This document shows, in pieces, positions 36,401 to 45,402 of a DNA stretch of 64,000 bases. The first letter of the stretch is position 1. Each line of letters begins with the position of its first letter. The notes below the pieces were generated by a model. The model saw only the letters and a program-made list of their open reading frames with translations. It did not search any database and was not told the DNA's origin. The translations under genes and the position numbers were made by a program. The DNA comes from Antedon mediterranea. Lineage: Eukaryota; Echinodermata; Crinoidea; Comatulida; Antedonidae. Where the stretch lies: positions 13,202,501-13,266,500 of the forward strand of contig NC_092672.1 of assembly GCF_964355755.1 (NCBI RefSeq), read 5' to 3'.

Positions 36401-39036
36401 AGTGTACTTAACAGATTGGTTTGATGTTTTCCAATTCGCCCTTTTATTGGATTAGAGTGTACTATACCAAACACCAATGCTAAAAAAGCAGGAGTATCTT
36501 CACTCATTCTAAGTATATGGCCAAGCATAGACCACCTAAGTTTATTTACATTCTCAGATAAAGGTTTAGTATTTGTTACCAAATATAACTTATTATTGCT
36601 AATCTTTTTCGGATATTTCACATTAATAATAGTTCTTAAGTGGGACCTATGACAGGTATCAATTTTTGGGAGCAGACCAGCTATTGCAATTATACAATAA
36701 AATAGATACAACTAATACATTATATAACTTGAGTTTCAAATCAGTTGCAATATTTTTCTTAAGCCACACATTATTAAAGTTGTTAAATGCTACATTTGCT
36801 AATATAATTCTATGCTTAATATCCTTAGTAGTATCTAAAAATGAACCTAAGACCCTATGAGACCTCCATACTTCAGATTTTGGGTCCTTACTATCAATAA
36901 ACACATGGTTAAACTCAGTCTTGCTTTCATTAATAAATAAATTCCAATCTTTAAAAACTTTAACAGCAATTGGCAAGACATTATCAAGTTCGCTCTTGAG
37001 TTCAGAAAGAAAGTCAATATCGTCAGCATAGGAGAATTCAAGCGGGAAACATTTAATGTCAATTGGTGGATTAGGTCTGAAAGTAGTCATAGCTCTTAAC
37101 TGGTACAAAGCTCCAGCAAATGTGATAGTAAAAAAAAGTCCTGATAAACAATCGCCTTGAAACGAACCTAATACAGATTCAAACGAACTGGAAAGTTTAC
37201 CACCAACTTTTACTTGTAGTTTGGTATTTGACAACATAAACCTAACTAGGCGTATGTCATCGTCAGAACAACCAGCATCGCTTAGTAAACGTAACACAGT
37301 ATCACGTTTAATAGTATCAAACGCAGAAGACATGTCTAAACCCATTTTGTAGAATTCCCTTTTTTTTTTAGATAAATACTAATTTATTTATAATTTTATT
37401 TATTTGTTTATTAAAATCAATAAAGAAATTTGAAATTGTACGATATATAGTATTTATAATAATATATTATATTGTTTAAACGTAATTTATACGGTACGCA
37501 TATGACATTAATGTAGTTTATCGTATAATCTTAGTAAAATACAAAATAAAAAATGCAGATCGAGGTAGATTACTGTAATGTAATTTTTACTGACTAATTC
37601 ATTACAGAACCTCTTGATTCGCCAAAGATAGAAACATTGTCAACCATCAAGGACACTATTGTAGTAAAATGGAAGGTGGGAATAACAATGGTATTATCCA
37701 TTTTAGTCTATTTCAGTTTTGAAACTCAATCGAATTTTGATAATAGATCAACTTTTAACCCAATTTATTAAATTTGGATTGTTATATGTAAGTATGCCTA
37801 TTAATACAATGATATTATTCATATATCACATATTTTTCCTTTTATCACTATGCAAAATTTAAATGTTCTGTATTCACGACTGGGGTGCACAGAGGGGTGG
37901 ACACGTTAATATAGGGCCTAATGTATGTAGTAGGTTTTACTGATTTATCTTTTTCTCAAAGGCTGTAGATTTCAATCCTACACGGCTGCAGTGTGACAGT
38001 TTATTACATTATGCCGTTGGTTACCAGACTGAGGTTAACGACGCTTGGGAAACATTTCAAGTTCATTATGATCAGACCGAAGCAACTATTCGTAGTTTAG
38101 CTTATAATATGGTATATCAAGTTAGAGTTAGGGCAGTGAATACAGCAGGAATTACAGGACCATGGAGTGAAATGTGGAAAATTAAAATTCCAGAAAATAA
38201 AACTGGTAAGATTTCGTTCTTTGTAGGCCTAATGGACAATGAATACTAAAATCTTCAATGCGCTTTGCGGTAAAAAATATAATGCTAGAAAATTACGATT
38301 TCAAACCGTAGTAGAACGATATTTTAAAATAGCTTGTATTGTTTCAATATTTTTTTCCATTTTGCTAAATCTACTATGCCTAAATAAACTAATGTTTATA
38401 TATTTATTCTTAATTTGAAACGATAAAGATGAGGAAATCCGTGAGAATGAGAAAAAGTCACTCCAACCGAGACTCGATCTCGGACCGTCTGCTTGATATG
38501 CAGTTGTCCTAACCATTATATTTATTCTTATATACAAATATAAATAAACGAATTGTTTATACATTTTTTTCGACTAAATAAACTAATTGCTTGTACATTT
38601 TCTTATTAGGAGCAAAGATAGCTATATATATGCGCTCATTAGTTGTCGCATTGTTACTTACCGTTGTGGTTCTTGTAAAATTGAGGTATGTGTTAAGTGA
38701 CCCCAGTTTGTAATTGTAATTAATTGCATTCATTTGAATAATCAACAACTGAAATTTAAACAAAATCAGTGCATCTATTAGTTTTTCAAACATACAACAT
38801 TTTCATCTCAATTATCATCGCCAAGAAGAATATTTTACCATTTAATAAAAACTACGCTTACTAATTCCTATTTCAGACAAATGAAGCGCGAGATTAATGG
38901 ATTTAAAAAGGATTCTGAGAAATTTCAGATTAACACAATATCAAAGCCGTCACAAAATGACCAAGATGACAGTTACACTTCATTGCAAAAAGAAGAGCGT
39001 TGTTTGACAGAATCGCTGATACAACGTACTGTATAA
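24400..39036 (+). CDS. Gene 2: shortened Tie-like receptor, kinase-less (14 exons)
   Basis: Exons: 24400-24469, 28251-28340, 28999-29319, 29419-29817, 32982-33224, 33323-33457, 33976-34122, 34447-34572, 34802-34951, 35388-35687, 37608-37675, 37962-38205, 38610-38685, 38877-39036. They sum to 2,529 nt, 842 residues plus stop, with no internal stop. Order: signal peptide; half EGF (24-53); FN3 (54-160); Ig1-like (161-293); Ig (294-374); four EGF (375-560); FN3; FN3; a membrane helix two residues shorter than in gene 1; and a 53-residue tail. Relative to gene 1 it lacks the first Ig1-like, Ig and three and a half EGF domains. The tail ends early after a deletion that shifts the frame, losing YLNV, YDEI and the proline-rich end. 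It may be a working short form or a gene starting to decay. Confidence 0.8.
24945..25345 (+). mobile_element. Decayed LINE reverse-transcriptase fragment
   Basis: In broken plus-strand frames it reads KAFDGLDHEILLF (RT motif A), SYLQNSTQVALGSYKSEMS, ISFADDIT (motif C) and INGKEIEGKTETLFLGV. It is an old L2/Jockey-type fragment with many breaks. Confidence 0.6.
25404..27803. mobile_element. 2.4 kb inverted-repeat element (family C), nested host
   Basis: The left end (CTTCTTTCTACGGTGGCTGA) and right end (inverse at 27784-27803) are terminal inverted repeats. Inside them are clusters of the palindromic word GGCGTTATAACGCC (25463-25540 and 27684-27750). A second element (25934-26940) sits in the middle. 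No transposase frame is found. It lies in the long first intron of gene 2. Confidence 0.8.
25934..26940. mobile_element. 1.0 kb inverted-repeat element nested in family C
   Basis: The terminal repeat GTGGCCGTATTCACCAATC recurs inverted at 26922-26940. The subterminal regions are rich in CCCTTAA/TTAAGGG words in both orientations, so each end can fold on itself. No coding region is seen. Confidence 0.8.
27804..28250. other. Gene 2 intron 1, right part
   Basis: AT-rich sequence with a T-run at 28077-28097. No gene is seen. The last bases (ACTTTTTTAAACAG, 28237-28250) form a good 3' splice site for the half-EGF exon. Confidence 0.5.
28251..28340 (+). CDS. Gene 2 exon 2: half EGF-like domain
   Basis: This 90-nt exon is phase 1 at both ends. 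It encodes DIIAGCDKHTGECLNVASCA then SGWGGSDCQI. It is the 3' half of gene 1 exon 7 and keeps four of eight cysteines. The acceptor AAACAG corresponds to exon-internal sequence in gene 1, yet the frame is kept. Confidence 0.65.
28341..28998. other. Gene 2 intron 2
   Basis: AT-rich intron. I see no gene or clear mobile element. Confidence 0.5.
28999..29319 (+). CDS. Gene 2 exon 3: FN3 domain
   Basis: This 321-nt exon is phase 1 at both ends and nearly identical to gene 1 exon 8 (SITISWEPW, GPVTKYQVIYRTPP). Confidence 0.9.
29419..29817 (+). CDS. Gene 2 exon 4: Ig1-like domain
   Basis: This 399-nt exon is phase 1 at both ends and closest to gene 1 exon 9. It contains MDFTFYCATPRVDVDDNT, RAITWNYGSK and VNKLGVFYAKANK. 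Confidence 0.85.
30313..32785. mobile_element. 2.47 kb TTAA-flanked element (MITE family, long copy)
   Basis: TTAA flanks both sides (30309-30312 and 32786-32789). Ends are AGATGTATTGTCCCCC and GGGGGACAATACATCT. Inverted similarity runs about 150 bases inward (GTTATTCACTTTC near 30392 against AAGTGAATAAC near 32701). The gene 1 intron at this place (14611-15012) lacks it. The centre may contain further insertions, and no transposase is seen. Confidence 0.78.
32982..33224 (+). CDS. Gene 2 exon 5: Ig domain
   Basis: This 243-nt exon is phase 1 at both ends. It encodes STDKWWRHNGITLNEW and KQDAGIYECLPSENW, and is one codon shorter than gene 1 exon 10. Confidence 0.87.
33323..33457 (+). CDS. Gene 2 exon 6: EGF-like domain 1
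   Basis: This 135-nt exon is phase 1 at both ends. It encodes CPLRKWGPPDCLRNCPTCYN, then GSCVCTVGFRGINC. Confidence 0.9.
33458..33975. other. Gene 2 intron 6
   Basis: A short AT-rich intron. It is the empty-site counterpart of gene 1 intron 11, which carries the 2.3 kb family A element. Confidence 0.55.
33976..34122 (+). CDS. Gene 2 exon 7: EGF-like domain 2
   Basis: This 147-nt exon is phase 1 at both ends. It encodes CGSQLFGRKCTIYC, then CPPSPQGCSCTDGYTGPDC. Confidence 0.9.
34447..34572 (+). CDS. Gene 2 exon 8: EGF-like domain 3
   Basis: This 126-nt exon is phase 1 at both ends. It encodes ECSLGMYGSDCQQKCQCDIS, then CYEGYTGPQCQ. Confidence 0.9.
34802..34951 (+). CDS. Gene 2 exon 9: EGF-like domain 4
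   Basis: This 150-nt exon is phase 1 at both ends. It encodes ELVHDRTCSNGHFGALC, then CHRNGSCDNGCAAEWTGTDC. Confidence 0.9.
35388..35687 (+). CDS. Gene 2 exon 10: FN3 domain
   Basis: This 300-nt exon is phase 1 at both ends. It encodes NIQATSIDVSHLWVFGKDFG, then GPATAYILCYRS, and has one extra codon near its start compared with gene 1. Confidence 0.87.
36253..36711 (-). pseudogene. RT C-terminal region, frame-shifted continuation
   Basis: The frame contains CHRSHLRTIINVKYPKKISN and LRWSMLGHILRMSEDTPA. This is the C-terminal block common in some non-LTR RT proteins. It continues 36659-37345 in a different frame. Confidence 0.6.
36659..37345 (-). CDS. Reverse transcriptase palm fragment
   Basis: The 228-residue open frame shows GLDMSSAFDTIKRD (motif A), SVLGSFQGDCLSGLFFTI (motif B) and LEFSYADDIDFL (motif C with the YADD catalytic pair). 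The upstream part of the enzyme is missing, so it is inactive as it stands. Confidence 0.78.
   Translation of the reverse strand: MGLDMSSAFDTIKRDTVLRLLSDAGCSDDDIRLVRFMLSNTKLQVKVGGKLSSSFESVLGSFQGDCLSGLFFTITFAGALYQLRAMTTFRPNPPIDIKCFPLEFSYADDIDFLSELKSELDNVLPIAVKVFKDWNLFINESKTEFNHVFIDSKDPKSEVWRSHRVLGSFLDTTKDIKHRIILANVAFNNFNNVWLKKNIATDLKLKLYNVLVVSILLYNCNSWSAPKN
37608..37675 (+). CDS. Gene 2 exon 11: membrane-proximal FN3, first half
   Basis: This 68-nt exon runs from phase 1 to phase 0 and encodes PLDSPKIETLSTIKDTIVVK then W. Confidence 0.85.
37962..38205 (+). CDS. Gene 2 exon 12: membrane-proximal FN3, second half
   Basis: This 244-nt exon encodes CDSLLHYAVGYQTEV, then YNMVYQVRVRAVNTAGITGP. Confidence 0.9.
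38410..38525 (-). mobile_element. tRNA-derived SINE fragment
   Basis: The minus strand reads ATGGTTAGGACAACTGCATA, then GAGATCGAGTCTCGGT. This is a tRNA-like anticodon arm and B-box region. It lies in the intron before the gene 2 membrane exon and is absent from genes 0 and 1. Confidence 0.6.
38610..38685 (+). CDS. Gene 2 exon 13: shortened transmembrane segment
   Basis: This 76-nt exon is six bases shorter than in genes 0 and 1 but in frame. It encodes IAIYMRSLVVALLLTVVVLV then KLR. An Arg now lies near the start of the helix. Confidence 0.82.
38877..39036 (+). CDS. Gene 2 exon 14: truncated cytoplasmic tail
   Basis: The exon matches the start of the gene 1 tail (KRE.NG.KKD..., ISKPSQNDQDDSYTSLQKEE). 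After LTES a deletion joins sequence from about 120 bases further on, in a different frame, and the frame stops at 39034-39036. The lost part, including KKPPVL in a shifted frame, is still visible downstream to 39133. Confidence 0.82.
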
Positions 39037-40795
39037 TGAAATCTGTGAAGGCTTAGAGAAGGAAAGAGGACCTGATGCACGAAAAAAACCTCCGGTGCTT
39101 AAGAAACCAACAATTACGAATGACAAAGAATAACACGATTTGTGGGCATATAACACATGAAAAATCTTTGTATGCATTCTGCTATGCAGTAAATATGTCA
39201 TAAATATGGCTACATAGTTTTCTATAATATATAATATCTTAAAAGTTACGATTAACACGTTTTTATTAAATATTAAAATGTATTGAGTGTTTTTTATCTG
39301 TTTTTTTTAGTTTATAATGATAGGTAAACTAAAATATATGCTAATTCTGCCAAGTAAAATACTGTTTATGGATTAGATGATTTGTTTTCTCTTTTGTGGG
39401 GATTTTACATTTCCTTTTTTATCATTATTATATTGAAAACAATTGTTATAATGGAAAACATGAAAAACAATGCACATCCAAATTTAAATTAAAGGAGGAG
39501 CTAATGTAATATTTTATTACTTATTACAAGTATTTGTAGACACAGTTATAAACACGAACATTGTTTTAAATGTATTAACGGCAGTATTAGGTTTCTATCT
39601 CAACTTTCCTACTTATATTAATATAATAAGTAGTATCGTACGGTATTACATCATTGTTTTCTTTTACATATATTATTATTGTCTCTTCATCTCTTCATAG
39701 CCTTTTGAAAAAAATATGTTATTTGACTGTGATGGTTACTCTTTGGTTAGGTGTCATTAATTTATAGAACGACGTAATGTATTACAGTAAGTACGTAGCA
39801 AGACTGTTCATTTTAGGTATTTGTAACAGGCCATCGTTGAAACTATTACTGCAACAACAGACAAAATATGTTATCATTTCCTTTTTTGTAGATAATGTAG
39901 TTGCTTTTTGCATTGTTGATTACCTTGTTGTAGGCCTAAGCGCACGTACAAAAAATTCGCATACGGAAAAAGATTATTCTGATTCTGAACATGAAATCTA
40001 ACAGCGCTGAATATTGTTAAATCTATAACAGTATTAAACACTGACTAACTGCTGACGGAATTTTTGGATAGAATATACGTACTAATTTAGACTAAAAAGC
40101 ATTTAAATTAGCTTTAGATCGTTTATATGATTTTGATTAATTAAAGGAAACAACTCTTAAGACATGGACGCGTTGGAAAAACCGAATTAGCCTAAATCAG
40201 TTTTAGTTACCTGGCTAAATTTCGTAATGGTATCGCCAGGGGTGCAGCCAGTGGGTGAGTGACGGAGGGTCCACCGTTAATCGTCACCGTCACAGCGAAT
40301 CGTCAAATCAAAATTTTATTAACTTAAAAATTTAAACTAACAACGGATCGATATATAGATATAATAAATATTTTTGAGGTATATTTGTAATATAAGCGGA
40401 TACATACCCGTATCTAAATATGGTTTATGGTTTTAAATTTATATATTTATACCTAAAACAGTATATTGTCAAATCTACAGTGCCTGTTTGTAAAACTTGT
40501 GCTACACTGTTCCTCTCTTTTGTTATTGCTCTGTATAGCCTAATAAAATGTATGCAATCAGTTATTTAGTTTGTTTGTTATTATTAAAATTCAACACAGT
40601 ATACTGGGAGAAGTCTCATGTTATTCCCCCTTATTTACATTTATAACTATTTTCTTATAAAGATGTATCTTTTAGGCTTAAATAAATAATAATAGGCCTA
40701 ATAATAACACTAATAACACCAATAATAACAATAATAACAATAACAATAACACTAAAAATAACAATAAATAATCTGCAAGACAATTTCAATATAGG
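39037..40795. other. 3' flank of gene 2
   Basis: The region contains the relic of the lost tail (39037-39133), a 3' UTR block shared with genes 0 and 1, and 39820-40570, which matches 2160-3050 downstream of gene 0. An AATAACA-type simple repeat is at 40680-40770. No gene is seen. Confidence 0.6.
40680..40770. repeat. (AATAACA)n-type simple repeat
   Basis: A degenerate run of AATAACA and ACAATAATA units lies just before the Helitron fragment. Confidence 0.7.
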
Positions 40796-41170
40796 TTAGA
40801 TTTGCTATTTCGTGATATCATCATGTCCTCTGCAAAACCACTTGGTGACGTTGTAGACTATGTATCAAGAATAGAGTTTCAGGCACGTGGTTCGCCTCAT
40901 GCACACATGATACTATGGGTAAAAAATGCCCCCAAACTAGATGTGAACTCAGATGCCGAAATTTGTGCATTTTTAGATGAACGAATTTCTTGCACTCTTC
41001 CGGACAATGACCCTGATTTGCTTGAGCTTGTAGAGAACTTACAGGTACACAACCATTCGGCATATTGTCGCTAGAAAGGCTCTTGTAGATTTCACTATCC
41101 TCGACCTCCTAGTTCCAGAACACTTTTAGCCCGAGAACCTAATGACGAGCTTGCCCCTGCCAAAAAAAAA
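40796..41170 (+). mobile_element. Helitron Rep-domain fragment
   Basis: The frame reads GDVVDYVSRIEFQARGSPHA, then HMILWVKNAPKL, a stop at 41072, and then KGSCRFHYPRPPSSRTLLA in the same frame. EFQ.RGSPHAH.L.W is the rolling-circle replication initiator motif of Helitrons (two-His motif). Only about 125 residues remain; the catalytic tyrosine region and helicase are missing. Confidence 0.85.
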
Positions 41171-42780
41171 CCTGTACATTAAATCAAATTATGTTGTTAA
41201 AATTACAAATCACAATTTATAACTCTTGCCTCTTGTGCAAAAATGAGGTTTTTTAGACAAGTAGTTCTCGAGAAAATGCAATTTCAGTACACTTGCTCGC
41301 CGGCTTTTGAAAATTGTCTCCTATCTTTTAACACTAGCCGGTCTGAAAATAATATCATTTTTGTTATTTGTGAAGTTATTAATAAACCAATTGTCATGAT
41401 TTTCAATAGGCATGGCCTGAGAGTATATACCTATCTACACCAAAAAATTCAGAATGATAACTTGAAAACTGTAGGCGCTATCGTGCTAACAAACACGATT
41501 TTCGCCAAAAGTGTGTGTCTTATGCTGTGTGATTAAGGCTAATTTCACTACAATCATGTGTATACGAGTTTGGTGTAAAGGTTATGTAACCAGCCTTTCA
41601 ACTAACAATAGCTTCAGTCGACTAGCAATAGAACAACACGACAAACACACGGGTGAATTTGAAAAGAATTAGGTTTTTTAAACTATTTGCATCAAAAAAC
41701 CTGCATATTAAATCAATTTATGTTTTTAAATTACAAGTCACAAATTATAACTCTTGCCTCTTGTACAAAAATGACATTTTTTGGACAAGTAGTTCTCGAG
41801 AAAATGCAATTTTAGTTTACTTGTTAATTTAGGACTGCTCACCGGCTTTTGATGATTCTGTCTTATCTTTTAACACTAGCAGGTCTGAAAATACTTTTTA
41901 AAAGTGGTCCAGAATTGGAACCGTGGTCCGGATTTTAACCAAATTTGGGCGGTTTTGTCCTTGCACCAGGTGACATGTCTGGTAGTAATTTGGAGTCATT
42001 CGAAGCAAAACTGTGAGCGCTAGAGTGATGACAAACAAACAAACAAACTAGCCTTCGCGCATAGCGCGATACTTGGCCAAATCAAAATTGGCCTCCTGAC
42101 ATTGACCCAAGTTGCACCAAAAATGTGTGTCTTATGCTGTGTGATTTAGGCTAATTTCACTACAATCATGTGTATACGAGTTTGGTGTACAGGTTATGTA
42201 ACCAGCCTTTCAACGAACAATAGCTCCAGTCGGCTAACAATAGAACAGCAACGCGAAAAACACACGGGTGAATTTGAAAAGAAATAGGTTTTGTAAGCTA
42301 CTCGCATCAAAAAACCTGTATATTAAATCAATTTATGTTTTAAAATTACAAATCACAAATTATAACTCTTGCCTCTTGTACAAAAATGAAGTTTTTTGGA
42401 CAAGTAGTTCCCGAGAAAATGCAATTTAAGTTTACTTGTTAATGTAAGACTGCTCACCGGCTTTTGATAATTCTGTCCTATCTTTTAACACTAGCAGGTC
42501 TGAAAATAATTTTTAAAAGTGGTCCCGAATTGGGACCGTGGTCCGGATTTTAACCAAAATTGGGCAGTGTTGTCCTTGCACCTGGTGACATGTATGGTAG
42601 TAATTTGGAGTCATTCGAATCAAAATTGTGAGCGCTAGAGTGATGACAAATAAACAAACACACCCACACACACAAACCGCACCGATCAACATACTTGGCC
42701 AATTTTCAATTTGGCCAAGTAACAAACAGACAAACAAACACACGCTACCGTTTACATATATCTCCTTGGCGGAGGTAAAT
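41171..42780 (+). repeat. Three tandem units of about 0.5-0.6 kb
   Basis: An anchor reading TAACTCTTGCCTCTTGT.CA (units at about 41220, 41750 and 42362) repeats three times. It is followed each time by GTAGTTC.CGAGAAAATGCA, CACCGGCTTTTGA and CAAACAAACAAAC-type runs. TTGGCGGAGGTAAATAAAG near 42768 looks like a retroelement 3' end. There is no convincing coding frame. Confidence 0.65.
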
Positions 42781-42837
42781 AAAGAGAATGAAAAGAGAGA
42801 TGACCAATCTAAAGCAAGAAGGAACGTCTGCATCACA

Positions 42838-43362
42838 TATGTTGAAGGCCTATCTGAATTATTTAATGCCTACTACACAAGCCTTTCCGCAAAATTCGGG
42901 AGATGCTGGTCCATCCGAAGGATAAAATAAGGAAAGAGGAGACAAGCGGAGTAGTGTACCAGGTCGGATGTATTAATTGCAGTGCTATATATGTAGGAGA
43001 AACAGGCAGGCCATTTCAAACAAGACTATCAGAACACAAAACAGACATCATTACAAACACAGCGGGAGATGTCCATACCAGATCAGCCCGTGCTTCAACA
43101 TCTGCAACGATCCATAAGTCTGCTATTACGGATCACATGGTAATCAACAACCATGAATAGAGACGAAGCATACGAGCTGTCACATATATATGATGACCTT
43201 CAACACCAACAAAAAGACAACCCCCCGCCGCCCACTCCCGGGGAAGACCTCTTAACACCACAGAAGGCGCACGTCATCGGAGAATACCAACCGATGATAC
43301 GAACTAGCTTCGGCTGGCTCATTCACCTGATGATGACCGACGATGAAAAGTTGAAACTGTAG
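42838..43362 (+). mobile_element. Penelope-like element 3' fragment with GIY-YIG endonuclease
   Basis: The frame 42903-43160 reads PKDKIRKEETSGVVYQVGC, then AIYVGETGRPFQTRLSEHK, then HKSAITDHMVINNHE. This is the GIY-YIG endonuclease region of Penelope-like elements (here VVYQV and IYVGETGR). The overlapping frame 43153-43362 begins MNRDEAYELSHIYDDL, the usual C-terminal end. A small deletion separates the two frames. The RT is missing. Confidence 0.85.
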
Positions 43363-44337
43363 TGGTATGTTTATACTTTTTGGCTTAGATAAAAGGAAAC
43401 TTCATAAAAAAAAATTATGACCATTACATTTTGAAATGCTAAAATGATTACGTGAATTTGTGCTGTCAGTATATCTAAACAACTTGATAAAGATACAGTT
43501 ACTATGCTGTTTTCGAACATGCTCGTCTATTTGGTTTCTTTCAATGTTATTATAATACGAGACAAGTTTTTAACTTCTAGAAGGGATCCATGATAATAAT
43601 GACTACCAATTACTGCTTTATCTATGTTCACTTTAATATCTTTTCTCTATTTTGTATATATTCATTCATTATTATCTAAATAAATATTATCTGAATCTGA
43701 ATCTGAATACAGTCGTTCAGTTACTAAGTTTTAATTTAATTTAAAGTTTTTCAGAAGTTGTGAATTATTCATAAATATAGATTACTAATAACTGAAGTGA
43801 AATGACAATAGATTATACCTGATGTATATTTATTAATTATTTCAGTATTGTCAAGAACGTAGTTCGTAATCTTGTTTTTAAGTACAAAAGGAATATTTTA
43901 AAGCGAAAACTGTCATAGCTATAACACCCTTTATGTTGTTTCAGAAAAGAAGAAAATTTACCTACTTACCTACACTGTATATTTTAATCTGTTATAGCAC
44001 CTAAGATTGTAAGTTTGCCCTCACATTTATAACTTATTATATATATTCTGTTTATTTTAATTCATGTATAATATTGCCTTTTGGATATCTTTATTCAATT
44101 ATCATTGCCTGCTGAATTATACTCAAAAATTGTTAAATAGAGTGCCCTCTATTATTTTGCCATGTATTTTAACATTTAAACACTGATTCATTGGAGGGAA
44201 TTTATTCTGTTGGATGCGAGTGATTGTTCTGTTATGGTAACGTTATTTAAGAGTAGCAATACATTTCAATAATAAACAGTACAAATTGTTGAAACGGTAA
44301 TTTTCAATTGCAGAACAGATCAGTCCGGAATACAAAA
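43363..44337. other. Region upstream of the GPCR pseudogene
   Basis: Parts (43490-43870) resemble 46440-46640, which lies after the GPCR relic, supporting tandem duplication of a GPCR unit. A possible acceptor, TTTTCAATTGCAG, ends at 44313. Confidence 0.5.
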
Positions 44338-45402
44338 ATGTCACTTTCAGGTGACAATGCATCCTATGATGTATCGGAATACGCGTATTCAACATTTAAC
44401 AGGAGTCAATATGATGATTACATAGATATGTTCCTTCCTAGTGACTGGGAGACGATTTTACGTTACAGTATCATTCCTGTTGTGATCGCTTTTGGAATTG
44501 TCGGAAACATGATGACATTTATTGTTATAGTGAGTAAATTACATAAATCAATTTATATGTATCTAGCCAATTTGGCAATAGCTGATACAATTTCTTTAAT
44601 AGTGGGACCCTTTTTTGACCTTAAGTTAATTTCGGTACCGTAAACGATTGACGAAATAGATGAGAATAACTCAAATTGTGAACTGGTGAGTTACTTTACT
44701 ACTGTTGCATGGCATGTAGGAATGTGTACGATTTTCTGGCTTTCCATTGAACGTTATATGGCAGTTTGCAAACCTTATTGGTTTCAAAGAAGTGGATTTG
44801 GTACTTTTTCAAGATCTGTAAAAATATGTGCAGTTATATGGATATTTTTTCTGTCGGTGAATTGTGTACAATTTGTCATTCTCTACGAACGTGTCTACAT
44901 CATCCTGCCTTGGCCTGATATGTATAGAGGCATCCCAAATCGCGCAACTATGTGTCATTTTAAGAAAACCTACATTGAAGATTGTACAGCGTTGTGGATT
45001 TGTCAATTTGTTGTTAATATACTCTCTAATGTGATTATTGTAACTTTATGTTTTCTTATGATTTATTCTTTAAGACAATCCAGAAATGCTGTAAAGAATT
45101 TTTGCAAGACGGACCCACTTTCAAAATCTGAGAGGAAAATATTCTGGACAGTTTTTGTGACAGTCGCAGTTTATGTTCTCTGCTTGACACCATTGAATGT
45201 CATTATTACGTTAATTTTTTTAGATTCTATTGGAAAGGATTTAAATTGGCTAGTGACTGTTTGTCGCTTTGGAAGTTATTTAAATTCTTCTGTAAATCCT
45301 TTGATATATAATGTAGTAAATGAAACTTTTAGACAAGCATTTGTTGACGTCTTCTATAGCACAATCCGGAGAAAAATAACTGCACGTAGTGGTAGTTTGT
45401 AA
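44338..45402 (+). pseudogene. Class A (rhodopsin-family) GPCR with one in-frame stop
   Basis: A single frame from ATG 44338 to the stop at 45400-45402 covers about 354 codons and is broken only by TAA at 44641-44643, after TM2. N-glycosylation sites (NAS, NRS) precede TM1. TM1 has GIVGNMMTFIVIVSKLH and TM2 has YLANLAIADTISLIVG. TM3 ends WLSIERYMAVCKP (ERY for DRY), TM6 has VYVLCLTPLNVI and TM7 has NSSVNPLIYN. It would sense an extracellular ligand, probably a peptide or amine. The stop may be a fixed mutation, an allele or an assembly error. The rest is intact, so any loss is recent. Confidence 0.85.

Larger units (their letters stand above)
36165..37350 (-). mobile_element. 5'-truncated non-LTR-type retroelement, clade uncertain
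   Basis: The minus-strand fragment lies in gene 2 intron 10. It starts just before the RT palm and ends at an AATAAAG-type end followed by a (TA)n tail near 36160. It encodes 36659-37345 and, after a frame break near 36680, 36253-36711. No endonuclease is preserved. Confidence 0.72.
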
